Shown here piece after piece: positions 27,429 through 34,760 of a stretch of 34,760 bases of DNA (the stretch's first letter is position 1; each line of letters starts with the position of its first letter). This DNA is from Microscillaceae bacterium (GTDB lineage: Bacteria > Bacteroidota > Bacteroidia > Cytophagales > Microscillaceae), in contig DMXI01000039.1 of the NCBI GenBank assembly GCA_003483885.1, positions 1 to 34,760 of the forward strand, read 5' to 3'. Below the pieces are notes generated by a model. That model made no database searches. It was not told the origin of the DNA and was given only the letters and a program-made list of their open reading frames with translations. Both the position numbers and the translations under genes were made by a program.

Positions 27429-27815
27429 CTAGCTAATATCCTGAATCTCGATAATCTTGCCCTTGGCAAACTTAAAAACCGACCGTCCATTCAGTTTTAG
27501 CTCTTGTCCTGCCTTCAAGCCATTAGGTAAGTCTTGAGCCACTACTCCCTCGTAATCTATTTGGATGGTGACTGCCTCCTCGCTAAAATCTATTTGCGTG
27601 ATGGTTTGCTGTCTTTCCGAAAAGATGGCTTTAGCTTGATTGGCTTGGTTTTCAAAGGCTTCCACGCCTGCCAATTCCATATTGACTTCACCATTGGCAA
27701 TGTTTTTAAACACTACTTCTGGGTGTAAATCCTGAAGCATACCTGCTACATCGAAGGCATTATAAGCCTGCACGTAGTTTTCTATTTGTGATTGTTTTTG
27801 TTGGTTAGTAAGCAT
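27429..27815 (-). CDS. SnoaL-like / NTF2-fold small protein
   Basis: A 128-residue cytoplasmic protein with the NTF2-fold order. An N-terminal helix ENYVQAYNAFDVAGML leads into the strand LHPEVVFKNI, then AGVEAFENQA, then curved-sheet strands ITQIDFSEEAVTIQIDYEG, and a C-terminal strand pair GRSVFKFAKGKIIEI. The FxxGKIxxI ending is typical of SnoaL-like proteins, which range from polyketide cyclases to small-ligand binders. No catalytic residues can be assigned. It is a single gene, convergent with the S12 hydrolase. Confidence 0.85.
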   Translation of the reverse strand: MLTNQQKQSQIENYVQAYNAFDVAGMLQDLHPEVVFKNIANGEVNMELAGVEAFENQANQAKAIFSERQQTITQIDFSEEAVTIQIDYEGVVAQDLPNGLKAGQELKLNGRSVFKFAKGKIIEIQDIS

Positions 27816-28604
27816 TACTCAAGCTAATGAATTGGGAAGATTTTCTCAAATATTATGATTGAGTATTTTTCATTGAGAGGTTGAGGAAAGGTCAGGTGAA
27901 ATCTTTTGATATAATAGTTACTCAAAATAGCTTGTTGATGACGGCTTAAACACCAAACAAGAGCAATGAAGATGATGTAGACGTTTATCCTACCAAGTTC
28001 CCAACCCATTAAGTACGCCTCTTAACAAACTAATGACGAATTGGGATTTTTTACCCTTCTAAGACTTAACTTTTTAGTATCCAAAATACACCAATGAAAA
28101 TGACAATTTACTTCCTGATCTATGGTCAGGTCGAGCTTGCCGAGGCACCTAGTACTGGGTAACTAAGCGTTGAAATTACAAGATGTTTCGGCTATGCTCA
28201 TTTTTAGGTAATCTGTAACTCTATGAAACACTTGGTAGTCGGTTTTTAGGCAGACCCCTCAACAAGTTCGGGGTGACAAAACGCTTATTACTAATACCAT
28301 TTTAAACATCTAATAATCAATGCTCTGCATAAAGTTATCATTAGGATGAAATAAAGAACCGAACCTGCAACTGTAAGTTAATCTTCTTCAAGCCCAGTAT
28401 AAGCGGCTACTCATACTGATCCTTCCTACGTCAGGATGACAAGTTTATGTTACTGTTTATCAGCAAGTTGACGTATGTTTTAAGTAGCAAAATGTTACTT
28501 CTTGGATTAACAAAACACGCACTTTAAGTATTTTCCAATCAAATCCTCAACACTTCTTAATAAGTACGTCGTTTGTGATTTTATAAAATCTTCAAAGGCT
28601 AATC
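27816..28604. other. 789-bp gene-free region with repeat-like fragments
   Basis: I see no real gene. The stretch has several pieces that look like remnants of interspersed elements: a G+C-richer GGTCGAGCTTGCCGAGG (about 28128-28145), a 14-bp imperfect palindrome around AGTACT (28147-28160), and CCCCTCAACAAGTTCGGGG followed by TGACA (about 28255-28278). The last piece resembles a short element common in bacterial intergenic DNA. No clear terminator for the metalloprotease gene was found; GATTTTATAAAATC near 28576 is a perfect palindrome without a T tract. Confidence 0.5.
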
Positions 28605-29363
28605 TTACTTCTTCTTCACAAACTTTTGCACAATTGTTTCCAAATTAGCAAAGTCAGTTTTCTGTTTCAGGTAATTATCTAGTTTAGGATCACCCATATT
28701 TTGCACTCTATAATTAGGCAAATATTGTTTAAAGTTTAGAGATACAAAAGTATCTACAATACGCTCTTTGAGTCCGTGAGGCACATTATATTGGCGAATA
28801 ATAGAATGCTCTATACCAATATGGGTAATTTCGTGAATCAGGGTATTGATCGGATTTTTGTATTGTTTAAACCGACCATCTTGGGTAGTAAAAATAATGA
28901 TAGAACCACGATCGGGATCATAACTTCCGCCTGGGCCATACAAGGTCAGGTTCACTTGATAGGCTTTGTACATTTTAAATGGCCATTTGAACTTCATTTG
29001 CCCAATTTCATTCACCATTTTGTTCAATAAAGATAAGTTTTTCTGAATGGCTTTATATCCTGCCTCATAATCTGCTTTACGATACACTTTATCCGTTACA
29101 AATTTTTCTAAGGCAGTGTAGTCTTCATCTGTCAACTGGTTTTTGCGGGCTTTGGCTTTCAGCTTTTCCATCAGTGGTCCTTTGGGCATGCTCACTTGAT
29201 AATTATGCTTTTCGAAAAAACTAATGTCTCGAATATTTCGCCAAATGTAGGCTGCTTCCTCTTTGGCAGTAGGAATATTGACCTGTACTTGGCTTTGGCC
29301 AAATACCACGCTATGGATTAACAAAAAAACAATGATGTAAAAGATTTTCATAAAGTTCTTCAT
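28605..29363 (-). CDS. secreted HExxH zinc metalloprotease-like protein, family unrecognised
   Basis: A 252-residue protein with a signal peptide (MKNFMKIFYIIVFLLIHSVV, likely cut after FG before QSQVQ), so it is exported. The motif HEITH at 177-181 is followed by IGIEH (E185, H186), a zinc-protease arrangement with a possible third ligand close by. The preceding segment GSIIIFTTQDG and the spacing fit a small metallopeptidase core. The first 170 residues are helical, rich in Lys and Asp, and unrecognised. I chose ATG 29363 because upstream in-frame codons overlap the neighbouring gene and would bury the signal sequence. A -7 box lies about 65 bp upstream. Substrate unknown. Confidence 0.85.
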   Translation of the reverse strand: MKNFMKIFYIIVFLLIHSVVFGQSQVQVNIPTAKEEAAYIWRNIRDISFFEKHNYQVSMPKGPLMEKLKAKARKNQLTDEDYTALEKFVTDKVYRKADYEAGYKAIQKNLSLLNKMVNEIGQMKFKWPFKMYKAYQVNLTLYGPGGSYDPDRGSIIIFTTQDGRFKQYKNPINTLIHEITHIGIEHSIIRQYNVPHGLKERIVDTFVSLNFKQYLPNYRVQNMGDPKLDNYLKQKTDFANLETIVQKFVKKK

Positions 29364-29428
29364 TTTAAGATTGGTAGGGTAACTATTTATCCCAACACTA
29401 AAGACAGTGATACTTGAGCTGGGTCGCA

Positions 29429-29436
29429 CAAAGTTA
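29429..29436 (-). promoter_or_regulatory. -7 promoter box of the metalloprotease gene
   Basis: On the minus strand TAACTTTG matches TAnnTTTG exactly. It lies about 65 bases before ATG 29363 and overlaps the stop codon of the upstream 106-aa gene. That suggests the metalloprotease gene has its own promoter. No well-spaced -33 TTG was seen. Confidence 0.45.
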
Positions 29437-29754
29437 TAAATTTTGTTCTTTTTGGTACGTCTCCAAATATTCAAAAAACAATTCCAGTGCCTGGTGTTCA
29501 TCATTGTGGGCCTCCTCCATCAATACTACTTCCCAAAAAGACACTTTAGGGTTACCCTTTTTGTGCAACAGCCAATGAATAAAGCCTTGTTCGCCAAAGA
29601 AATCATCGTCGTATAATTGAGCCCGCCCTATGCTATAGCCCAATAAAAAAGTAGACAAAGCCGATAACTTGGGTTCTTTGAGATAATTCCCTGGGCGTTG
29701 TTGCAATTGATTGAGCAAAAATTCATTGAAGCTATTTAGATCATTATTTTCCAT
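29434..29754 (-). CDS. 106-aa acidic protein, unknown
   Basis: A soluble, acidic, mainly helical 106-residue protein. It has an N-terminal helix (NNDLNSFNEFLLNQL), a central patch GYSIGRAQLYDDDF, an aromatic GFIHWLLHKK and a C-terminal acidic helix (ALELFFEYLETYQKEQ). Small proteins of this size and composition occur as orphan immunity-like genes in Bacteroidota, but I recognise no specific family. It lies between a terminator and the metalloprotease gene on the same strand. No signal peptide or membrane segment. Confidence 0.7.
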   Translation of the reverse strand: MENNDLNSFNEFLLNQLQQRPGNYLKEPKLSALSTFLLGYSIGRAQLYDDDFFGEQGFIHWLLHKKGNPKVSFWEVVLMEEAHNDEHQALELFFEYLETYQKEQNL

Positions 29755-29788
29755 TATATCACGCTGATTATTTCAGAATCAATATACT

Positions 29789-29816
29789 AAAAAGGCAAGA
29801 ATTACTTCCTGCCTTT
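29789..29816 (-). terminator. terminator of the 570-aa HEAT-like gene
   Basis: On the minus strand AAAGGCAGGAA and TTCTTGCCTTT form an 11-bp stem with one G-T pair and a GTAA loop, running into TTTTT. It starts 24 bases after the stop of the 570-aa gene and separates it from the 106-aa gene. Confidence 0.85.
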
Positions 29817-29839
29817 GAAACTTAATCTTCCTTCATTGC

Positions 29840-31552
29840 TTACTCTTCTTCAAACAAACTAGATAAATATTTAAGATCAGTGGGGGCACCATTGTGCTCA
29901 AAATCAAATTCTTGGGTAAGTTGTTGTACCTTTTCGGGCGTGGTAAAAATGTACATAGCAGTTTGATCTCCTGAATTCATTTCCTGAAAATATTCTTCAC
30001 TTTGTTGGCGGATCAAAGATAGGTTTACTGCGGCGGCTATGGTAGAGCAATCATACCAGTCGTCTTGATGATCGGGATGAAATTTCACTTTCAGCTCATC
30101 TATTTGGAAGGTTACCGAAACCACCCGTGGTTTCCGTTGATATTGCCGTACATTCTTAGGGCAAAATTTACCTCGGCTATGGGCGGCAAATTCTTCAATC
30201 AACCGAGTGTATTGTAATGGCAATACACCTCCCTCTGCATCGTAATAAAAAAAGATTCCGGCTTTCTCGAGAAAGTATTGCACTTTGTCATTGGGTCCTA
30301 AAAATAGCTCGTCTCCTATATTTTCCAATAAATATTCATTGGAGATATCTTCGGTAATCAACTCCATTTCCCGCAACACCTCTATCAATTCTTCATCAGT
30401 TTTATACACATATTTCAAAAACTTTCGTACTTCTTCCCGGCTTTTTTCGGTAGGATAAAGATATGCAGTCGGCCCCAAGTCATCAATCTCCATAATCTGT
30501 TGAATAGCCATTGTCAGGTAAAACTTTTCCTGATATCCCCAGTACTTTTTTCCTTCGTATCGTGCCAAAATCCATTCTACCAAGTCTTCATCTTGGGTAT
30601 TTTCAGCAATCATACCCAAAGCCCTCACCACTACTTGATCAAACGCATCAAAATCCAACAAAATACTTTTGAGGTAAGGCAAAGCCTCATATTTTGCAAT
30701 TCGGGCGTAGCCCAATATCAAATTTTCACAGTCATCGTCTCGGTTTTCTTGCATATAGTTTTGTATAGCGTTTTCCAGGGCTTGCCTTACCAAAGGCTTG
30801 TGTTCTTGGTTACCATATTTGGCCAAAAATGATAAAATCAGGCTTTTCTGTTCAGTGTTGTCGTTGTCTTGCCTCTCATTTTCAGGAGCCGAATCGGGCA
30901 ACCACTGAGGGTGGTGCTGTTGAATATAAGCATCCAGTACTTTCACCACTTTGGCAGGCTTTGCCAAGGTAGTTTGTGCCAATATACCAATCATCCAATT
31001 GTGCTCTTCCTCTGGCAATGCTTCCTCCCCCAGCAGCAGGTATTGTAGTTGCTTTATCTCAGTAGTGCGTAGGTCTCTTATGCCTGATAAATAATGCGTG
31101 GCAACTCGAGTCTTTTGTGTAATGCTCAAGGGGTTTTGCTGAGAAATGAGTAACTCCAGCAAGGCTCGTTTATAGCCAGGTAATTTACAAGAGCCCACAA
31201 AAGTGCACACTGTACTGCATAGCTCTTGCTCTTTTAAATGTTTGTAAATGTATTTGAGTAGTTGAGGTTCTTTTACTTCTCTGATGTAGTGTTCATAAGA
31301 ATCCCAGTATTCGTATAGTTTCTTGAGGACTTTGAGGTTGTTCTTCTTGAAGATTTGGAGGATAGGCGCGTAATCTCCAGTTTTGTTATAATGACTAATG
31401 GCTTCTGCCGACTTGAGGTCACGGGATTTGGGTTTGTTGGTGGCTGGCTCATTCTGAAAAAACCTCACTTGGTTTTTATGCCGATAAAATAGTGAACTAC
31501 CACCAAATAAAGCTTCTTCTTTTTTTTGATAGGTTGTGATAATGTGATTCAT
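29840..31552 (-). CDS. 570-aa HEAT-like helical repeat protein
   Basis: A soluble protein with no signal peptide. Residues about 50-340 are helix-turn-helix units with the spacing of HEAT or Armadillo-like repeats (APILQIFKKNNLKVLKKLYEY, TEQKSLILSFLAKYGNQEHKP, LILGYARIAKYEALPYL). Such repeats usually make protein-binding solenoids. The C-terminal third contains charged helices, then a strand-rich part (VVSVTFQIDELKVKFHPDHQ) and an acidic end. No catalytic motif is visible. The gene has its own terminator. Its start is about 430 bp from the divergent hmp gene, and the two share an upstream region that contains a Crp/Fnr-type site. Function unknown. Confidence 0.85.
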   Translation of the reverse strand: MNHIITTYQKKEEALFGGSSLFYRHKNQVRFFQNEPATNKPKSRDLKSAEAISHYNKTGDYAPILQIFKKNNLKVLKKLYEYWDSYEHYIREVKEPQLLKYIYKHLKEQELCSTVCTFVGSCKLPGYKRALLELLISQQNPLSITQKTRVATHYLSGIRDLRTTEIKQLQYLLLGEEALPEEEHNWMIGILAQTTLAKPAKVVKVLDAYIQQHHPQWLPDSAPENERQDNDNTEQKSLILSFLAKYGNQEHKPLVRQALENAIQNYMQENRDDDCENLILGYARIAKYEALPYLKSILLDFDAFDQVVVRALGMIAENTQDEDLVEWILARYEGKKYWGYQEKFYLTMAIQQIMEIDDLGPTAYLYPTEKSREEVRKFLKYVYKTDEELIEVLREMELITEDISNEYLLENIGDELFLGPNDKVQYFLEKAGIFFYYDAEGGVLPLQYTRLIEEFAAHSRGKFCPKNVRQYQRKPRVVSVTFQIDELKVKFHPDHQDDWYDCSTIAAAVNLSLIRQQSEEYFQEMNSGDQTAMYIFTTPEKVQQLTQEFDFEHNGAPTDLKYLSSLFEEE

Positions 31553-31718
31553 AGAATGTTGCGTTATTGATCAACGATTTTATTACCGAAAATAACGCTT
31601 CTCTCTCAACACTGACCGCTCAATATCTGGGCAAAATTTAAATTATTTTTTTTGATAAATATTTTTATCTCTAGCTCATCATTTTAACAATTCAAAAGAG
31701 ATGCTCTTTCTTCCAGGC

Positions 31719-31736
31719 TTATGATTTGGATCATAA
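31719..31736. promoter_or_regulatory. Crp/Fnr-type operator, perfect palindrome
   Basis: TTATGAT and ATCATAA are exact inverted repeats separated by four bases (TTGG). The core TGAT-N4-ATCA is the half-site layout of Fnr, Dnr and related Crp-family regulators that sense oxygen or nitric oxide. The centre lies at about -42 to -44 relative to the start point predicted from the TAnnTTTG box, the class II activator position. Which regulator binds is not known. Confidence 0.7.
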
Positions 31737-31756
31737 ACTCCTGCCCTCCTACTCTA

Positions 31757-31764
31757 TACATTTG
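31757..31764 (+). promoter_or_regulatory. -7 promoter box of hmp (TACATTTG)
   Basis: TACATTTG matches TAnnTTTG exactly. No TTG lies at the normal -33 position, which fits a promoter that needs an activator. The predicted start point is about 31769-31771, leaving a leader of about 210 nt that includes the palindromic element. Confidence 0.6.
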
Positions 31765-31775
31765 CTGATATATTA

Positions 31776-31940
31776 AGAAGCTGTTCGAGTTCTATTCGAT
31801 ATTTTTGTTATGCCTCTTTTACGCCTGCTTTTCAGCTATTTTTTCGCACGTAGCTACAGGCTATGCGCAAAAAAAATAAGCTTTAATCAGACGCAAAATA
31901 ACCTATAACAATTTCTACGACTAAAACTCAAACAGCTTCT
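31776..31940. repeat. 165-bp imperfect palindrome, MITE-like, in the hmp leader
   Basis: The left end AGAAGCTGTTCGAGTT is matched in inverted orientation at the right end (AACTCAAACAGCTTCT with one mismatch), and pairing continues inward through TTGTTAT, CG-x-CTG and AGCT blocks. The arms are about 75-80 bases each, with roughly 70-75% identity by eye. An inner stem reads CGCACGTAGC against GCTATGCG. No target-site duplication is obvious. It carries no gene. As RNA it would fold into one long hairpin near the 5' end of the hmp transcript. Confidence 0.7.
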
Positions 31941-31979
31941 AAGACTTACCAGAAATTTTATTATTAATAATATATCATT

Positions 31980-33191
31980 ATGATAAGTAAAGAAAACATC
32001 CAAATAGTACAGTCTACGGTACCATTGCTAGAAACCAGTATTAGCAAAATCACTCAAGTATTTTATCAACGATTGTTCAAAAACCACCCTCAGCTAAAAA
32101 ATGTATTCAATATGACCCATCAAGCCAAAGGTTCTCAACCAGAAGCATTGGCTAGAGCGGTGTTTATGTATGCCCGCCACATTGCCCAACCCGAGGTATT
32201 AGAAAAAGCAATTACTGCCATTGCTGAAAAGCACGTAAGCCTAAGTGTAACTCCTGCGCAGTATGAAGTAGTCGGAACAAATTTATTGGCGGCTATTCAA
32301 GAAGTATTGGGAGAAGATGTAGCCACTCCTACCGTAATTGATGCCTGGGCGGCAGCTTATCATCAATTGGCGCAAATTCTAAGCAATGCCGAAGAACAAC
32401 GCTATGTCAAAAGAGCGGTTGCCACTGGAGGTTTTAGAGGACAAAAACCATTTGTAATTACCCAAAAAGTACAAGAAAGCCAATCTATTACCTCTTTTTA
32501 TCTTAAGCCTAAAGATGGACAACCAGCCCCTTATTTTATTCCTGGGCAATATGTTGCCATCACAGTAGACATTCCTGGCGAAAGCCATCAACACACTCGT
32601 AACTATAGTTTATCTTCTGTGCATCGTGCCGATTATTTACGTATTAGTGTTAAAAAAGAAGGCCTGGTGTCTCACTATTTGCACGAGCAAATCAAAGTAG
32701 GGGACGAAATTTTAGTAGGTATGCCTGCGGGAGTGTTTACACTACAAGATACCCAAAACCCCGTAGTATTAATGGCAGGTGGGGTAGGTATTACGCCTTT
32801 GTTTAGTATGTATCAGCATTTGATTGCACATACCCATCGTCAGGTTACTTTTATTCAATGTGCGCTCAATAGTGAAGTCCACGCTTTTAAAAATGAAAGT
32901 TTTGGATTGGCAAACGAGCAAGCAAAAGTTATTACGGTATATAATGAGCCGACTGCACAAGACCAACTCCATGACCAATATGATTATGATGGGTTGCTTA
33001 CTGCCGAAATTTTGAGCCCCTATATCGACTCTCAGGCCGAGTTTTATTTCTGTGGCCCCAAAGCCTTTATGCAACACACCCTGGCATTACTTTCCTTGTT
33101 GGGTGTAAACGATGATCGAATCTATTATGAATTCTTTGGGCCATCTGGTGAGTTAGAAAAACCTACGATTGATCCACAGGTTGCCTTGTAA
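31980..33191 (+). CDS. hmp: flavohemoprotein, nitric oxide dioxygenase
   Basis: A cytoplasmic enzyme that oxidises nitric oxide to nitrate with O2 and NAD(P)H. The 403 residues show the full three-domain layout. The globin domain (1 to about 140) has Y29, the proximal haem ligand H85 in AEKHVSLSV, and Y95. The FAD domain (about 155-255) carries RNYSLS at 207-212. The NAD(P) domain (about 262-400) has GGVGITP at 267-273 and a C-terminal FYFCGP and YYEFFGP pair. Length is normal for Hmp. The start at 31980 aligns these residues with their standard Hmp positions. An Fnr-type site and -7 box upstream fit control by oxygen or nitric oxide. It ends in a terminator shared with the convergent glutamate dehydrogenase gene. 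Confidence 0.97.
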   Translation: MISKENIQIVQSTVPLLETSISKITQVFYQRLFKNHPQLKNVFNMTHQAKGSQPEALARAVFMYARHIAQPEVLEKAITAIAEKHVSLSVTPAQYEVVGTNLLAAIQEVLGEDVATPTVIDAWAAAYHQLAQILSNAEEQRYVKRAVATGGFRGQKPFVITQKVQESQSITSFYLKPKDGQPAPYFIPGQYVAITVDIPGESHQHTRNYSLSSVHRADYLRISVKKEGLVSHYLHEQIKVGDEILVGMPAGVFTLQDTQNPVVLMAGGVGITPLFSMYQHLIAHTHRQVTFIQCALNSEVHAFKNESFGLANEQAKVITVYNEPTAQDQLHDQYDYDGLLTAEILSPYIDSQAEFYFCGPKAFMQHTLALLSLLGVNDDRIYYEFFGPSGELEKPTIDPQVAL

Positions 33192-33208
33192 GGCTTTCAC
33201 CAACAAAA

Positions 33209-33236
33209 AAAGGGTAAGCATTTGTACTTACCCTTT
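33209..33236. terminator. bidirectional terminator of hmp and glutamate dehydrogenase
   Basis: AAAGGGTAAG and CTTACCCTTT form a perfect 10-bp stem with an 8-base loop. An A tract precedes it and a CT/T tract follows it, so it can end transcription from both sides. It is 17 bases after the hmp stop and 36 bases beyond the dehydrogenase stop. Confidence 0.92.
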
Positions 33237-33272
33237 CTCTTTTTAAATATTATATATAATCAAAGTAGTTGA

Positions 33273-34547
33273 TTAATATCCACCACGGAACTGGTAAGTA
33301 TCGGCTACTTTTTTGAGAGCTACAATGTAGGCTGCAATACGCATCGGTACTTTATACTCGATAGATTTTGCGTATACGCTTTCAAAAGCCTCTTTCATGA
33401 TTCGGTCACTACGGCGTTTGATACGTTCAGCGGTCCATTTGTATCCCAGACGGTTTTGCACCCACTCAAAGTAGGATACTGAAACCCCACCAGCATTGGC
33501 CAAGATATCAGGTACCGCCAAAATACCCTTTTCATTAATGATTTTATCTGCCTTGGCAGAAGTCGGTCCATTGGCTCCTTCTACAATCATCTTGGCTTTG
33601 ATGTCGGCCGCATTGCCTTCTACAATTACATCTTCCTTAGCTGCAGGTACCAATACATCAACCTCTAGTGTAAGTAAATCGGCTGGGTCAATTTTCTCCC
33701 CGCCGTCGAAACCTTCTAAAATACGGTTGTTTTTCGCGGTGTACTCAATCGCCGCTTTGATGTCAATTCCTTTCTCATTGTAATAAGCACCAGTAGCATC
33801 ACTAATGGCGACAATCTTCACTCCACGTTCGAACAACAAACGTGCAGCATGAGAACCTACATTACCAAACCCTTGCACTGCACAAGTAGCGTGATAAGGG
33901 TTGATGCGTAGCTTTTCCATACCTGCCAAGGCACAAACCATTACCCCACGACCAGTGGCTTCTACTCTACCTTCAGAACCACCCAAAACCAAAGGTTTTC
34001 CGGTTACTACTGAGTGTACCGTCATCCCGTGCGCTTTAGAGTATTCATCCATCAACCAAGCCATTTCGCGAGGCCCAGTACCCATATCAGGTGCAGGTAT
34101 GTCACGGTCAGGCCCAAAAACACCCAACATGGTTTGTGTGTAGGTACGCATCAGGCGTTCTAATTCACCTGCTGACATTTCACGAGGATTGCAGGTAACT
34201 CCACCTTTGGCACCACCATAAGGAATATCCACTACGGCACATTTCCAGGTCATCCAGGCAGCCAACGCTTTCACCTCATTTAGATTTACATCAGGATCAA
34301 AGCGAAGCCCTCCCTTAGCAGGACCTAATATATTAGAGTGAATGACACGATATCCTTCAAATATTTTGATTTTACCGTTATCCATCGTTACGGGTAAACC
34401 AACTACAACCTGTTTTGCAGGTACTTTGAGAATATCATACATTTCTTCATCAAAACCCAACAACTCGAAAGCAGTGTTGAATCGTTGCATCATCGATTCA
34501 AGCGGATTCTCTTTATCTTTAATAGGAGCGGGCTCAATGTAAGCCAT
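33273..34547 (-). CDS. gdhA: glutamate dehydrogenase (Glu/Leu/Phe/Val dehydrogenase family)
   Basis: Interconverts glutamate and 2-oxoglutarate plus ammonia with NAD(P), in the cytoplasm, normally as a hexamer. The 424 residues match the compact GDH class. Substrate-binding K78 sits in GPAKGGLRFDP and K102 in MTWKCAVVD. Catalytic K114 lies in YGGAKGGV, and PAPDMGTGPREMAW (151-164) is the usual active-site loop. The Rossmann motif GFGNVG is at 226-231 with an acidic residue, D250, at the end of the second strand, which leans towards NAD but does not prove it. The C-terminus has GGVSVSYFEWVQN, a family hallmark. It is a single gene with a -7 box about 160 bp upstream and shares its terminator with hmp. 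The symbol gdhA is the general name; a catabolic role is equally possible. Confidence 0.96.
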   Translation of the reverse strand: MAYIEPAPIKDKENPLESMMQRFNTAFELLGFDEEMYDILKVPAKQVVVGLPVTMDNGKIKIFEGYRVIHSNILGPAKGGLRFDPDVNLNEVKALAAWMTWKCAVVDIPYGGAKGGVTCNPREMSAGELERLMRTYTQTMLGVFGPDRDIPAPDMGTGPREMAWLMDEYSKAHGMTVHSVVTGKPLVLGGSEGRVEATGRGVMVCALAGMEKLRINPYHATCAVQGFGNVGSHAARLLFERGVKIVAISDATGAYYNEKGIDIKAAIEYTAKNNRILEGFDGGEKIDPADLLTLEVDVLVPAAKEDVIVEGNAADIKAKMIVEGANGPTSAKADKIINEKGILAVPDILANAGGVSVSYFEWVQNRLGYKWTAERIKRRSDRIMKEAFESVYAKSIEYKVPMRIAAYIVALKKVADTYQFRGGY

Positions 34548-34710
34548 AAGCTATGTATTTTTGTTTGTATAAAGTTGTTTGTTATTTGAGAATGCCCAAT
34601 TGACAACAAGTCAGCCTCCAAAGTACTCAAAAAAGACATTTATCCTGAGCTATTACCTTTGATAATGAGGCACTTAAGGGTCGTCAAATGCTATATTTCT
34701 CAATGAGCGG

Positions 34711-34718
34711 CAAAGTTA
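34711..34718 (-). promoter_or_regulatory. -7 promoter box of glutamate dehydrogenase
   Basis: On the minus strand TAACTTTG matches TAnnTTTG exactly, about 165 bases before the start codon at 34547. No clear -33 TTG is present at the usual spacing. The implied leader of about 155 nt has no obvious hairpin. Confidence 0.45.
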
Positions 34719-34760
34719 CAGGATTCGCTGTAGAAATATAATTTTTTCTTAAAATATTTG

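Larger units (their letters stand above)
31553..31979. other. shared upstream region of the HEAT-like gene and hmp
   Basis: 427 bp between divergent genes. It holds a Crp/Fnr-type operator (31719-31736), a TAnnTTTG box (31757-31764) and a 165-bp imperfect palindrome (31776-31940). The 31553-31700 part is AT-rich. It carries only a near match to a -7 box for the minus gene, TAAATTTTG with one extra base. Confidence 0.7.

Noticed and set aside
27824..28009. Short minus-strand frame in the intergenic region
   Set aside because: 61 codons without motif or supporting context.
28147..28160. 14-bp imperfect palindrome around AGTACT as an operator
   Set aside because: It is far from any start codon (more than 300 bp) and has no promoter box nearby.
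29364..29504. 47-residue N-terminal extension of the metalloprotease
   Set aside because: It would bury the signal peptide and overlap the end of the 106-aa gene, and the -7 box lies inside this stretch.
1..34760. CRISPR array, tRNA, rRNA or insertion-sequence transposase
   Set aside because: I looked for regularly spaced repeats, tRNA-like cloverleaf sequence and transposase motifs and saw none in the window.

Overview
The window looks like chromosomal DNA of a Bacteroidota bacterium, most likely a marine gliding-type member of the Cytophagales (Microscilla-like; this placement is inference). The support is AT-rich DNA with TAnnTTTG-type -7 promoter boxes, little or no Shine-Dalgarno sequence, a LeuS with the long insertion before the KMSKS loop typical of the phylum, and wide intergenic gaps.

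Layout. 349-3156 is leuS, ended by a clear terminator. A gene-free stretch of about 650 bp follows. 3874-22670 is a co-oriented block of five genes: a 739-aa protein, an 1178-aa protein that overlaps it by ATGA, a 98-aa AT-rich gene, then 2022-aa and 2179-aa giants, closed by a strong terminator at 22699. None of the four large proteins has a signal peptide or an N-terminal membrane anchor. The rest of the plus-strand set is a small DUF4234-like membrane protein (22831), a NACHT-LRR STAND ATPase (23671), a small gene 5 bp behind it (25515) and a serine hydrolase lipoprotein (26171). On the minus strand lie a SnoaL-like protein, a secreted HExxH metalloprotease, a 106-aa protein and a 570-aa HEAT-like protein. 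The window ends with hmp (flavohemoprotein) on plus and glutamate dehydrogenase on minus, converging on one shared hairpin terminator.

Main discovery. The C-terminal part of the 1178-aa protein (residues about 905-1080) reads as an R-S-E ADP-ribosyltransferase. It has an N-terminal helix motif resembling the exoenzyme family, an arginine in the first core strand (R981), a degenerate STS strand and an E-x-E loop (E1060, E1062). It is preceded by a hydrophobic helical region and followed at once by a small AT-rich gene that could be its immunity protein. Together with three giant, mostly beta, leaderless partners this looks like a previously undescribed toxin-delivery or effector cassette. Delivery by a contractile or lysis-dependent route is inference only; no sheath, tube or spike gene is in the window.

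Second discovery. The hmp upstream region carries a perfect Crp/Fnr-type palindrome centred about 42-44 bp before the start point predicted from a TAnnTTTG box. A 165-bp imperfect palindrome (MITE-like) starts a few bases after that predicted start point, so the hmp mRNA should begin with a long hairpin.
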